Assembly: GCA_025517485.1 (NCBI GenBank) | Contig: JAOPKB010000002.1 | Location: 186,001-250,000 of the forward strand | DNA length: 64,000 nt | Reading direction: 5' to 3' | Source: Natronoglomus mannanivorans | GTDB taxonomy: Archaea; Halobacteriota; Halobacteria; Halobacteriales; Natrialbaceae | Shown: positions 19,577 to 26,626 of the stretch, in pieces | Position numbering within the stretch: the first letter of the stretch is position 1 | How the letters are laid out: each line of letters begins with the position of its first letter | Made by a program: the position numbers and the translations under genes | The notes under the pieces: generated by a model | Database searches by the model: none | What the model was told of the DNA's origin: nothing | The model's input: only the letters and a program-made list of their open reading frames with translations

Positions 19577-19993
19577 TCAGGGCTCGATCGGCGTTCCGTC
19601 TTCTGTCGGCGGCGCGACGTGGTCGACGTACTCCTCGAGCGTCGGCTCCTGTACCCGGACGCGGACGGCGATCTCGCCGAGTTCGTCGGATTCGCCGACC
19701 GAGAAGTTCACCCGGTCTTCGAAGGCCGCCTGTTTCTTCAACGCGAAGGTGAAGGTGTCGTCACCCTCCAGATTCCCGAAGAACTCGCCACGGGCCGTAT
19801 CGAGGATCTCCTGGCGGTGAAGCAGGTCCGAGAGGTGCTCGAGTGAGTGTGCGGTCGCCCGGATCTCACCGTGTGACTCCTCGAGGTCGGCGTTGGGGAA
19901 GATGTTCGCGATGGCGTCGGCCACGCGGGCGGTGACCTCGGTATCGAAGACCGGTGCCGTGATTTCGACGTCGACGCGGTAGATGTCGGTCAT
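19577..19993 (-). CDS. UPF0201 family RNA-binding-like protein
   Basis: The 138-residue soluble protein begins MTDIYRVDVEITAPVFDTE and has the archaeal UPF0201 pattern, with conserved NIFPNADLEE and HGEIRATAHSLEHLSDLL segments and RVNFSV near the C terminus. The family is predicted from fold to bind RNA, but its role is unproven. It lies 53 bp downstream of the UPF0200 kinase-like gene on the same strand, an association common in archaea, so co-transcription is likely. Confidence 0.85.
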   Translation of the reverse strand: MTDIYRVDVEITAPVFDTEVTARVADAIANIFPNADLEESHGEIRATAHSLEHLSDLLHRQEILDTARGEFFGNLEGDDTFTFALKKQAAFEDRVNFSVGESDELGEIAVRVRVQEPTLEEYVDHVAPPTEDGTPIEP

Positions 19994-20046
19994 AGGTCGA
20001 TTGTGGTGTGGTATGGTATGGTGTGAATCGCAATCGTTGCTCGCAG

Positions 20047-20658
20047 TTACGAATTCCGTCCTCGGACGTGGGTTTCGGAGTCCGAATCGGAGCCGATCTC
20101 TCCCTCGAGCCCCGGCCCCTCCCGAATAACCGTCCGGACGCGGTCGTGAAACGCCTCGAGCGTATCCGTATTCTGGAGGACGACGTCGGCCTCGTCCATG
20201 GCCTCGCCCATCCCGAAGCCGAGTTCGCGTTCGTCGCGGGCGGCCAGTCCCTCGCCGCCGTCGGCCTCGCTGGCGTCGCGGCCGCGGGCGTCGATCCGCT
20301 CACGTCGGACCTCGAACGGCGCTTCGATGCTTAACAGGGTGAACCGGTCGCCAAAGCGCTCTTCGAAGCGTTCGACCTCGACGTCCGAACGGAGGCCGTC
20401 GACGAGCACCGTCTCGTGGTTCTCGAGGCGGTCTTCGATCATCGGAAGCGAGCGCTCGGCGATGGCCGCTGGCCCGTTCTCCTCGCGGAGCGTCTGGGCG
20501 ACGGTGCCGTGGTCCTTCGTGGGGTCGAGCCCCCGGTCTTGGGTCTCCTGTCGGACGACGTCGCCCATCGTCACCACCGGAATGCCCTCCTCGCGTGCGA
20601 CCGTGGCGGCTTCGCCCTTTCCGCTGCCGGGCAGCCCCACCGTTCCGATGACGTGCAT
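20047..20658 (-). CDS. UPF0200-type P-loop kinase-like protein (dephospho-CoA kinase/adenylate kinase relative)
   Basis: The 203-residue protein begins MHVIGTVGLPGSGKGEAA with a Walker A motif. VTMGDVVRQET follows, then VLVDGLRSDVEVE and an acidic C terminus. This is the UPF0200 family, P-loop kinases close to dephospho-CoA and nucleoside kinases whose archaeal substrate is unsettled. The ATG at 20658 puts the P loop at residue 9 as expected; the frame open up to 20826 is rejected. It probably forms an operon with the UPF0201 gene downstream. Confidence 0.85.
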   Translation of the reverse strand: MHVIGTVGLPGSGKGEAATVAREEGIPVVTMGDVVRQETQDRGLDPTKDHGTVAQTLREENGPAAIAERSLPMIEDRLENHETVLVDGLRSDVEVERFEERFGDRFTLLSIEAPFEVRRERIDARGRDASEADGGEGLAARDERELGFGMGEAMDEADVVLQNTDTLEAFHDRVRTVIREGPGLEGEIGSDSDSETHVRGRNS

Positions 20659-20817
20659 TAGCGTCGAATACAGGCGTTGGCGGCATAAGGGCTGTGTCTT
20701 CGGTGTCGGTCGGGAATGGGTTTCGAGTCGAGTGGGGACTTTCGGATCGTGTACGCGAGAGATCACGACTCGAGCGCTGTCGCTGCCGTTATCGGTTCCG
20801 GGTGTCTCTGGGAGGAT

Positions 20818-21195
20818 ATGACACAACGATCACTGTTCGTCCGTGCGATCTGGTTCGTCTTCGTCGGCTGGTGGTTGACGCCCATCGTGATCAACCTCGC
20901 GTGGGTGCTGAACGTCACGGTCATCCTGTTGCCGATCGGGATTAAGCTGATCAATCTGGTGCCGACCGTGTTGACGCTGAAAGAGCCGCGATCAGTCGTC
21001 GATCCGGTGGCCTCGCGTGGCCAGCCCTCGCTCGTCATTCGAGCCGTCTACTTCGTCTTCGTCGGCTGGTGGCTCAGCTTCCTCTGGGCGAACGTGGCCG
21101 CGTTGCTGGCCATCACCGTGATCGGATTACCAGTCGCGATCTGGCTGATCAACCGGCTGCCGTACGTGACGTCGCTGTATCGGTTCGACGGGTAA
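20818..21195 (+). CDS. Duplicated YccF-domain membrane protein
   Basis: The 125-residue membrane protein has two near-identical halves. Each contains RAIWFVFVGWWL or RAVYFVFVGWWL followed by a hydrophobic stretch and an IWLINR/IKLINL element, the YccF domain repeated in tandem. It would span the membrane about four times; the function is unknown. The ATG at 20818 directly follows a GGAGG (20811-20815) that is too close for a typical Shine-Dalgarno spacing. It is the last host gene before tRNA-Arg. Confidence 0.8.
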   Translation: MTQRSLFVRAIWFVFVGWWLTPIVINLAWVLNVTVILLPIGIKLINLVPTVLTLKEPRSVVDPVASRGQPSLVIRAVYFVFVGWWLSFLWANVAALLAITVIGLPVAIWLINRLPYVTSLYRFDG

Positions 21196-21201
21196 TCGCG
21201 G

Positions 21202-21226
21202 AGACGCACACACACGCACACACACG
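21202..21226 (+). repeat. CA-dinucleotide tract
   Basis: Short CACACA tracts broken by CG lie between the YccF gene stop and the tRNA gene. This is simple sequence only, and no regulatory role can be shown. Confidence 0.6.
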
Positions 21227-21270
21227 AATCCCAACTGCTTATACCGATCCACCGATGAGTAAGCACTCGA

Positions 21271-21345
21271 GGGCACGTAGCTCAGTCCGGATAGAGCGTC
21301 GGACTTCTAATCCGACGGTCGTGGGTTCGAATCCCATCGTGCCCG
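21271..21345 (+). tRNA. tRNA-Arg (anticodon TCT)
   Basis: The 75-nt cloverleaf is complete. The acceptor arms are GGGCACG (21271-21277) and CGTGCCC (21338-21344) with discriminator G at 21345. The D arm uses GCTC/GAGC, the anticodon stem is TCGGA/TCCGA with loop CTTCTAA giving anticodon TCT, and the T arm is GTGGGTTCGAATCCCAT. CCA is not encoded. The 3' part of the gene (21324 onwards) is the left attachment core of the integrated element, so the tRNA remains intact after integration. Confidence 0.96.
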
Positions 21346-21348
21346 TTA
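21324..21348 (+). repeat. attL: 25-bp attachment core in tRNA-Arg 3' end
   Basis: Bases 21324-21348 (T arm, acceptor 3' strand and three following bases) are repeated perfectly in direct orientation at 39558-39582. This is the usual geometry for tyrosine integrases that use tRNA 3' ends. Confidence 0.93.
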
Positions 21349-21439
21349 CGCTGCATCACGGTCAGATATGCAAGACGGCTCGGGGTTCTGCTCTAATTTA
21401 ACCCTCGAACCGTGGTGATATCGTTATCCTGCATCACGG
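21344..21439 (+). repeat. Pair of 18-nt direct repeats next to attL (candidate arm-type sites)
   Basis: The pattern CGTTANNCTGCATCACGG occurs at 21344-21361, starting inside the att core, and again at 21422-21439. The two copies are in the same orientation, 78 bp apart. Their position just inside attL suits integrase or excisionase arm binding, but this is inferred. Confidence 0.5.
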
Positions 21440-21575
21440 CAGTCGACTCCGTCTGGCGATTCCGTGTGATACGATGCGCCCCGGGACAATAAACCTCAGA
21501 ATATGATTCGCCAATATATTCTATGTATCCAATCAATTCAACGAACGAACTATTGATAAGACTCTAAACAAGGTA

Positions 21576-21794
21576 ATGCACATGGGGAGACCTCAATTTT
21601 CAGCGCCTCGGGAAGCGTGGTCGTGGGAAAAATCCGCCCGGAACCTTATCGGCGCTACAATCCCCACAATTGCTCTCGCTGTCGTTCTTGGAACCACATA
21701 TGGTGTTCTATATTCGATACTTGCACTGGTTGTGTTTGCTATTTCTGCGACTCTCCAAGTGGTCCTCGATAGACGTGTGATGATGACTGAGTAA
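21576..21794 (+). CDS. Small two-helix membrane protein
   Basis: The 72-residue protein has a polar, Trp-containing N terminus (APREAWSWEKS) and two closely spaced hydrophobic helices, LIGATIPTIALAVVLGTTYG and a second running to residue 60. The C terminus is basic then acidic (DRRVMMTE). It is the first gene inside attL, on the plus strand. ATG codons at 21576 and 21582 are both possible. I do not recognise the family; a membrane-associated accessory role is all that can be said. Confidence 0.6.
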   Translation: MHMGRPQFSAPREAWSWEKSARNLIGATIPTIALAVVLGTTYGVLYSILALVVFAISATLQVVLDRRVMMTE

Positions 21795-21862
21795 CTTCCA
21801 CCGCTTCTTTCCGAGTAATATTTTCGTCCGTTTATCATTCCAGACCGTCTATCTGAGCGTGT

Positions 21863-22048
21863 ATGTCAGAACAAGGACCGCACTGCGAGATGATGCAATC
21901 GGGAGATACCGTGTTAGTATCAGTGTCTGGAGCGCCTAACGACGACCTCGATACGGTGATTAACGCTTGCCACACCCAATTTCAATATTTAGCTGACGAC
22001 TGGACAGCGGTCTCGCTCAAAGAGGTATCAGTAGTTCGCCCCGACTGA
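21863..22048 (+). CDS. Small HalX-independent acidic protein, HalO-type 61 aa, function unknown
   Basis: The 61-residue soluble protein begins MSEQGPHCEMMQSGDTVLVS and appears to fold as a short alpha/beta unit with a helix NDDLDTVINACHTQFQYLAD. It contains two cysteines not arranged as a zinc site. It lies between two other plus-strand small genes at the left end of the element. I do not recognise a family or function, and the label here describes only size and charge. Confidence 0.5.
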   Translation: MSEQGPHCEMMQSGDTVLVSVSGAPNDDLDTVINACHTQFQYLADDWTAVSLKEVSVVRPD

Positions 22049-22125
22049 AAACAAGCGTTTCACTGTATTGTGCGTCCATTTCTCCGTCGAAGTGGTTTTA
22101 AACTGTAATCCCAGAACGGGCAGTG

Positions 22126-22425
22126 ATGCTTGAGACAGACCTCGAAGGTGCGATGCATAATGCAGTAGAAGACGAACCGGATGAGAAAGTGTTGGCAATC
22201 TACGTTTCGTTGAAACTGATGTACAAAGACGGAACAATCATCCCCGCTTCTGCAGTGCAGGAAATGAGGAGCATCCTATCAGATGAACTAAGTGAAAGAG
22301 GGTATGAGTCGGTCGGAGCGGGCGATGTGGATACAGGTTACGTCGTTGAAACTATGCACGAATTTGGCGAGTTCATTGTCCCCGTCCTTGAAGAGGCGGG
22401 AGTGTTGAAAGGATGTAATCTCTAA
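22126..22425 (+). CDS. Small acidic helical protein at the left end of the element
   Basis: The 99-residue acidic protein starts MLETDLEGAMHNAVEDEPDE. An upstream in-frame GTG at 22123 is possible, but ATG 22126 is preferred. It contains mixed helices and a central VLAIYVSLKLMYKDG segment. The stop overlaps by four bases the end of the recombinase gene on the opposite strand (22422), so the two genes converge. No domain is recognised. Its place beside the recombinase could fit a recombination-directionality or immunity role, but this is speculative. Confidence 0.55.
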   Translation: MLETDLEGAMHNAVEDEPDEKVLAIYVSLKLMYKDGTIIPASAVQEMRSILSDELSERGYESVGAGDVDTGYVVETMHEFGEFIVPVLEEAGVLKGCNL

Positions 22426-23135
22426 CGACGCTGGAAGTGCTCGTAGACACGCTCGGTCGTCGTGATAGACCGATGCCGGAGTCGGTTACGCACGTCGACT
22501 AAACGGGTGTCACTATCCTGCAACATATAGTTGGCCAGTGAATGCCGGAATGCATGTGGGTGTGCTTCATCCGGGTCGGCGGGCTGTCCGTCCGTTCTTC
22601 GGGGAGCAACGTTGGCTTCAACTGCTAATCGACGCACAATGTCCCGTGCAGTCTCGGTCGACATGTGGTCACTCTGGCGGGATGGGAACAGGTAATCGTC
22701 ACCGCTCTCTTCAAGGTCCGAGAAGTGCATACGCAACAGCCGAACCGTATTGAAGTGTTGGTAAGGGTCAATCCGGAGTGTAGCTGCGCTCGGACTGATG
22801 TCCTCTTTTGGATAATCTTTCTGGATTTGGGCAGGCAGCATGACTTCCCCTGCATCCAAATCGAACATCGACCGGGTCAACTGCGTCAGTTCGTTAACCC
22901 GGAGTCCGAGGTCTGCTGCAAGGACTACGAGGGTTTCGTCCCGAAGGGACGTATTGTATCGTGCCTCTCGACTGTGTGCGGCGTCTCGTAAGTCGTCTAT
23001 CTGGTTGAGCGTGAAGTAGCGGTGTATCTCCTCTCGGATTTTGTACCCGCACTCTGGGCAGTAGACTGGCCCGTCGCCTTCATATTCATATCCGCACTGT
23101 TCGCCGTCACATGTGTTGATTGTTGTTTGACTCAT
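22422..23135 (-). CDS. Compact tyrosine recombinase with N-terminal zinc ribbon
   Basis: The 237-residue protein has an N-terminal four-cysteine zinc ribbon (CDGEQCGYEYEGDGPVYCPECGY) and then only the catalytic domain of a tyrosine recombinase. The catalytic residues are readable: Arg in LGLRVNELTQ, HAFRHS with His and Arg, a second His in LRHRSITTTERVY, and Tyr in that same segment. It lacks the usual SAM-like core-binding domain. It starts at an ATGA overlap with the upstream 137-aa gene. It could excise or integrate the element or resolve dimers. A full-length integrase is at the other end, so their division of labour is open. Confidence 0.85.
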   Translation of the reverse strand: MSQTTINTCDGEQCGYEYEGDGPVYCPECGYKIREEIHRYFTLNQIDDLRDAAHSREARYNTSLRDETLVVLAADLGLRVNELTQLTRSMFDLDAGEVMLPAQIQKDYPKEDISPSAATLRIDPYQHFNTVRLLRMHFSDLEESGDDYLFPSRQSDHMSTETARDIVRRLAVEANVAPRRTDGQPADPDEAHPHAFRHSLANYMLQDSDTRLVDVRNRLRHRSITTTERVYEHFQRR

Positions 23136-23545
23136 TGTTCTTTAGTCTCCAGTTGAATCTCGTAGACTCGCTCGCACTCGTAACATTGCACACGGTTGTG
23201 GTCTGGGTCGGTTTCAGGGTGGAGCGGGTAGCATCGACCGTCGCAATCGTCACCTGTACAGGCGATTTCGAACATATCCCAATGGGTCGTATCCATGCCT
23301 TGTGTTGCATCCGACCGTTCTAATACGGGTGAATTTCTTTCATTAGACTCAGGCATATCGAATACGTCGGACTCAACGTGTTCATCGTAGGTGAGGAGTT
23401 TGAGCTTCTCCCCTTCTTCTGGAATCACTTCCCAAGGAACGTCCTCGTAGACCTCGAACGGCTGCTCAGGCTGGACGAATTCATCGTCTTTCGCTTCCTG
23501 AATCGCCTTCCACAGTTCCGTCTCTTCTGGACTTTCGTCACTCAT
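23132..23545 (-). CDS. Acidic protein with C-terminal zinc-ribbon-like cysteines
   Basis: The 137-residue acidic protein has a C-terminal half that carries IACTGDDCDGRCYPLHPE and VQCYECERVYEIQL, suggesting a zinc ribbon with additional cysteines. The start ATG overlaps the end of the preceding 66-aa gene, and that overlap contains a strong Shine-Dalgarno GAGGTGA (upstream gene codons for EVSDDE). Its stop overlaps the recombinase start, so translation of the run 24.6-22.4 kb is coupled. The function is unknown; a DNA-binding accessory protein of the recombinase is one possibility. Confidence 0.65.
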   Translation of the reverse strand: MSDESPEETELWKAIQEAKDDEFVQPEQPFEVYEDVPWEVIPEEGEKLKLLTYDEHVESDVFDMPESNERNSPVLERSDATQGMDTTHWDMFEIACTGDDCDGRCYPLHPETDPDHNRVQCYECERVYEIQLETKEQ

Positions 23546-23738
23546 CGTCGCTCACCTCATCGAGCTTCAGTTTGAGAAGGTCCGGGTTGTCCACGGCCAG
23601 ACGGACGATAGCCTCACCAATCTCGTCGGCATCAGCGTCCCACAGTTCCTCGTGGTCAAGTTCGAGTCGGTCGAGAGTACGACGGAGGTCTCGACGAGTA
23701 TCCTCGTCGGAAACACGGAGTGTGAAGCTCTCAGTCAT
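23538..23738 (-). CDS. Small acidic protein, ribbon-helix-helix-like length
   Basis: The 66-residue protein opens MTESFTLRVSDEDTRRDLRR, a beta strand followed by a helix, and then continues with two acidic helices. This is the general shape of a ribbon-helix-helix DNA-binding protein, but the match is by pattern only. It overlaps both neighbours (ATGA type) in the microprotein operon. It may be a regulator of the recombinase or of the operon itself. Confidence 0.55.
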   Translation of the reverse strand: MTESFTLRVSDEDTRRDLRRTLDRLELDHEELWDADADEIGEAIVRLAVDNPDLLKLKLDEVSDDE

Positions 23739-23875
23739 CGGCTGGACACCCCGTCAAAGTCCTCAAATTGCTCGACGGTCTCGCCGTAGCAAGTCTTGCA
23801 AAACCAGAGGTACTCCGGGTAGAGCATCTTGTACGAGTTGCACTCCTCACACTTCCGGTAGATTCCGTCGCTCAT
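23735..23875 (-). CDS. 46-aa zinc-ribbon microprotein
   Basis: The ATG at 23873-23875 starts MSDGIYRKCEECNSYKMLYP and the frame continues through a second CxxC (FCKTCYGETVEQF) to TGA at 23735-23737. Four cysteines in two CxxC knuckles predict a single zinc ribbon. It is too small for most gene finders, but it is tied into the operon: it overlaps the upstream gene by ATGA and the downstream one by four bases. A GAGGTGA Shine-Dalgarno sits 8 bases before its ATG, inside the upstream gene. Confidence 0.65.
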   Translation of the reverse strand: MSDGIYRKCEECNSYKMLYPEYLWFCKTCYGETVEQFEDFDGVSSR

Positions 23876-24024
23876 TGCTCGGTCACCTCGAAGGCTTTCT
23901 CAAGCTGTGTGATGTATATATTCGAGATTTGTACAGCGGACTCCATGTCTACTCCATACTGATTATGAAGTAGCATCGCAAACTCTGATGGATACATGGG
24001 GTTCTTATTATCTACACGCTTCAT
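23872..24024 (-). CDS. 50-aa helical microprotein ending in EVTEQ
   Basis: The protein starts at the ATG at 24022-24024 (MKRVDNKNPMYPSEFAMLLH) and ends with the codons for EVTEQ and TGA. The start overlaps the stop of the preceding membrane protein gene. It is probably helical and soluble, and its role is unknown. Its last 18 bases are identical to the end of the gene at 24236, including the built-in Shine-Dalgarno for the next gene. Confidence 0.55.
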   Translation of the reverse strand: MKRVDNKNPMYPSEFAMLLHNQYGVDMESAVQISNIYITQLEKAFEVTEQ

Positions 24025-24239
24025 CGCCCGAACACCCCTTTGACAACAAGAATCATCACGATGGTAATCATGGTCCCAATTGCTGTCCACGCAATCCACG
24101 TAGACGGGTGACTTGCAGCTAGGACACCGGTCGCAACACCGAGTTCATCAGCAAAAGCGGCAAGGAATCCACCTACAACCGCTCCTACGAGCGGAATGAG
24201 CTTGATGATAAGAATAAACTTGACCAGCTTCAGTATCAT
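24021..24239 (-). CDS. 72-aa membrane protein with two hydrophobic segments
   Basis: The protein starts MILKLVKFILIIKLIPLVGA and contains a long N-terminal hydrophobic helix, a Gly/Ala turn and a second helix TWIAWTAIGTMITIVMILVV. It is likely membrane-inserted, and a holin-like or envelope-associated function is conceivable but unproven. It is translationally coupled on both sides (ATGA overlaps), with GAGGTGA 8 bases before its ATG. Confidence 0.6.
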   Translation of the reverse strand: MILKLVKFILIIKLIPLVGAVVGGFLAAFADELGVATGVLAASHPSTWIAWTAIGTMITIVMILVVKGVFGR

Positions 24240-24382
24240 TGCTCGGTCACCTCTTCTAGAGCCTCAATTATCGGTTCTTTTGCAAAATTGAATCCGTGGT
24301 TATACCCTACAATGTAAGAGGCACCACTTACGGTACCGATAATACTGCCTATGACGAGTCCGAGGATAAGTGCAGACGTCAT
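24236..24382 (-). CDS. 48-aa single-pass membrane microprotein ending in EVTEQ
   Basis: The ATG at 24380-24382 gives MTSALILGLVIGSIIGTVSG, a single hydrophobic helix with small-residue packing motifs. A short polar tail ends LEEVTEQ. The stop overlaps the next start. The coding end carries the GAGGTGACCGAGCAATGA junction found also at 23872. No function is recognised. Confidence 0.55.
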   Translation of the reverse strand: MTSALILGLVIGSIIGTVSGASYIVGYNHGFNFAKEPIIEALEEVTEQ

Positions 24383-24585
24383 TGCTCGTCACCTCCGTAG
24401 GAACGGATAATGTGGTTCATCCGATGTAACTGGGATTGCTGTGCGTGGTAGTGCACCAACTCGACCTCAGACAATGTGTCCGGGTCAACCTCTTCGAGGT
24501 CGTCAACTAACTCATCACGCATGTCTTCTATACTGTCGAGCAAAGCCTGTGTCGCTGGCCCAAACCTTGACTTATCCAATTTCAT
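24379..24585 (-). CDS. 68-aa helical protein, first gene of the microprotein operon
   Basis: The protein starts at the ATG at 24583-24585 (MKLDKSRFGPATQALLDSIE). It is helical with an acidic coiled region and ends NHIIRSYGGDEQ. The TATATTA-like sequence directly upstream (24591-24603 region) suggests the operon promoter. The longer frame to 24645 adds an improbable leader. Its stop region (GGAGGTGACGAGCAATGA) is a one-base-shorter version of the junction cassette found twice further down the operon. Confidence 0.55.
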   Translation of the reverse strand: MKLDKSRFGPATQALLDSIEDMRDELVDDLEEVDPDTLSEVELVHYHAQQSQLHRMNHIIRSYGGDEQ

Positions 24586-24789
24586 GTGTGTAATATAGTA
24601 TGTTATTGGAATGCATAGGTGTTGGGTGAGTCGGGGTATCTGCAAAACTCTCTATTTTGGACTCGAAATCGGGGGGTTATCGGGCCGAAAATTGGAGTGA
24701 GTCTGGGAGTCCTACATTAGAATGCCAAAGTGAGACTTGGGACAGAGAATAATCACACTGCAACAAGGGTATAGACGGTGAGACTGTGA

Positions 24790-25356
24790 CTACTGTGCAT
24801 CACGGTATGCTTCATAGCATTCATTCGAACAAAATTTCTTGTTCCCAGCGTACTTCTGACGCTTCTCATCTAACTCTCCGCACCAATCACAATTGAACCA
24901 GATGTATACCCATTCTTCTTGCCACGGGTATAATCCGTTCTCCTGTTTCCCGTGTTGAGTTGAATAATGAGATTGCGCCCCTTGTTCTTTCGGAAATCTC
25001 AAGTCACAGTCTTCATGGTAGCATTCGTGTGGAAATAACTCTTCTTCAGGTGTTTTCTCTGGCCGATTGATTTCTTCCGGAAATGTCTTGTCAGGATTAG
25101 AGTGGCGCTTCTGGTGGCAATCATCACACAGCGCAATTAGATTGTTCATCTCATCAGAACCGCCTTCAGATTTTGGTGTAATATGGTGAATGTGGAGTTT
25201 ATGGCTTTCACCCCGGTCGGGTTTGAATCCACAATCTCTGCACCGTCGACGGTCTCTCTTCCGGACAGCTCGTTTAATCCACGAGTATCCGCTACGGTGT
25301 TCTCGTCCCTTGATTATACACGTGTAACGCACGCAATGTCCGTTTTCCAGTTTCAC
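24790..25356 (-). CDS. HNH endonuclease with zinc-finger tail
   Basis: The 188-residue protein has a HNH domain in which two CxxC knuckles (CRDCGF and CDDCHQKRH) flank the catalytic core HKLHIHHITPKSEGGSDEMN. A C2H2-like segment (CYHEDCDLRF ... HYSTQH) follows, and then a four-Cys unit (CDWCGE ... FCSNECYEAY). It should nick or cut DNA. In viruses such enzymes act in packaging, homing or host takeover. It stands alone between the microprotein operon and the ATPase operon. About 150 bp upstream and 205 bp downstream are non-coding. Confidence 0.85.
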   Translation of the reverse strand: MKLENGHCVRYTCIIKGREHRSGYSWIKRAVRKRDRRRCRDCGFKPDRGESHKLHIHHITPKSEGGSDEMNNLIALCDDCHQKRHSNPDKTFPEEINRPEKTPEEELFPHECYHEDCDLRFPKEQGAQSHYSTQHGKQENGLYPWQEEWVYIWFNCDWCGELDEKRQKYAGNKKFCSNECYEAYRDAQ

Positions 25357-25507
25357 CAGAAATCTCGTGTCCGTTCTCTATTTTAAAACCGATAGACGGC
25401 GTCAAGGGGACAGGCGGACAGGCGGCGACCTCCCCTCCCCAAATGCGCCCGCTCATACACGTACGCACGAGTGAGCGATTTTTCAAGAGACTGCGTCGAC
25501 CTGCGAT

Positions 25508-26626
25508 TCAGTCGATAAGCCCGAGGTCTCGCAACTCATCCTGATGCTTGCTCTTTGCCCGGCGTACGGTCTTGTCGGAGACCTCGTACACGTCTCCAAT
25601 CTCTTGCTGTGTCATGTCGGTCGTAGCGTCCAGTATCGCCATCATCTCCCGTTCGTGCTGCTTCACAAGCTCGTCTAAGTCGGCTTGTGTAAGCACGTCC
25701 TCCTCGTCCCCATCCTCGAACTTGAACTCGCCCTCGTCCCATGTGGACCAGTCTAGCGAGGTCTCAGGCACTCCGGAGAGCTTCATCATCTTATCCAGCC
25801 CTTGACGGTTCTTGATATCCCGCCAGAACACTGCCGATGTCTTGGACTGCTTCTCCACGAAGGTCGTGCACAGAGCCCGCAGAGCGGGGTCTATGTCCTT
25901 TCCGTCTTGACCAACGAGGATAATATTGGATTTAGCCTTGCGTGCGAGCTTGAGGATTTTAGCGAGTGCCCTTGCCTTCCACGAATCAGCGCCAGACCCG
26001 GTGAAAATCTGAGCTGCTTCGTCAATAAGCATAAGCATCTCATCAACGTCTTCCCCTGCTTGAACCCGCTCTCGGCGCTCTTCAAGCAGTTCAACCATCC
26101 GGCTATATTCCCGAATCTCCTCGTCGACCGAATCTGACGAGATGTTGGCTGCACGGTAGATGTTGTCCTCGCCATAGACGCTCTCAAAGACCTCGAACAG
26201 CAACATGGCGAAGTTGGATTTGCCTTTCCCCATGACTCCGTACAGGTAGGCAATGAACACTGGAGCTTCCTCTATCATGTTCATCAGAGCCATTAGCGTC
26301 TGCATCCCGCTCACGTCTTTCGAGTACCCGACGAATCCAGAGAAGAACGACAGGTGCCCCATGTTGCCCATCTGCATCGACTGAGTAGCCGACTGGGTGC
26401 CGTACTTGCGGACTATCATCTTACAATACGGCGTGTCCTCGAACTTGTCCGGCATGTCCTCCTCGTATAGGTCCGGACAATAGTTCCGGGCCATATTATC
26501 CAGATGTGCGAGCACACGAGGGTCAGTAACGACTCCTGCCCATGGATAGACCTCTGGTTCGTCCTGTTTCGGCAGGTTGCCACGGGTATATTCCCGAAAC
26601 TCGGCTTCTATTGGACGTTCACTCAT
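25508..26626 (-). CDS. Pleolipovirus VP8-like / packaging-type P-loop ATPase
   Basis: The 372-residue protein has a Walker A YGVMGKGKS near residues 129-137 and Walker B MLMLIDEA with D202/E203. A conserved NIILVGQDGKDI sensor-like strand follows, and the C-terminal helix-turn-helix is MTQQEIGDVYEVSDKTV. Zot/HerA-like ATPases with this layout pump DNA or assemble virions, and pleolipoviruses have one at the end of the structural block. The start at 26626 (MSERPIEAE) is preferred over the longer open frame because it overlaps the upstream gene by eight bases behind a perfect GGAGGTGA. Confidence 0.75.
   Translation of the reverse strand: MSERPIEAEFREYTRGNLPKQDEPEVYPWAGVVTDPRVLAHLDNMARNYCPDLYEEDMPDKFEDTPYCKMIVRKYGTQSATQSMQMGNMGHLSFFSGFVGYSKDVSGMQTLMALMNMIEEAPVFIAYLYGVMGKGKSNFAMLLFEVFESVYGEDNIYRAANISSDSVDEEIREYSRMVELLEERRERVQAGEDVDEMLMLIDEAAQIFTGSGADSWKARALAKILKLARKAKSNIILVGQDGKDIDPALRALCTTFVEKQSKTSAVFWRDIKNRQGLDKMMKLSGVPETSLDWSTWDEGEFKFEDGDEEDVLTQADLDELVKQHEREMMAILDATTDMTQQEIGDVYEVSDKTVRRAKSKHQDELRDLGLID

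Larger units (their letters stand above)
23872..24397 (-). promoter_or_regulatory. Reiterated stop-start junctions with internal Shine-Dalgarno
   Basis: At 23872-23890 and 24236-24253 the same 18 bases, GAGGTGACCGAGCAATGA, end one gene and start the next. At 24379-24396 the same sequence lacks one C. GAGGTGA is complementary to the archaeal 16S anti-Shine-Dalgarno and lies 7-8 bases before each ATG, so downstream translation is coupled to the upstream gene. Confidence 0.75.

Noticed and set aside
24236..24397. Repeated EVTEQ ends as a domain duplication
   Set aside because: Similarity is limited to the 18-nt junction; the upstream proteins are unrelated.
25292..25486. 64-codon minus-strand frame before the HNH gene
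   Set aside because: Overlaps the HNH start, no motif, odd composition; likely promoter region.
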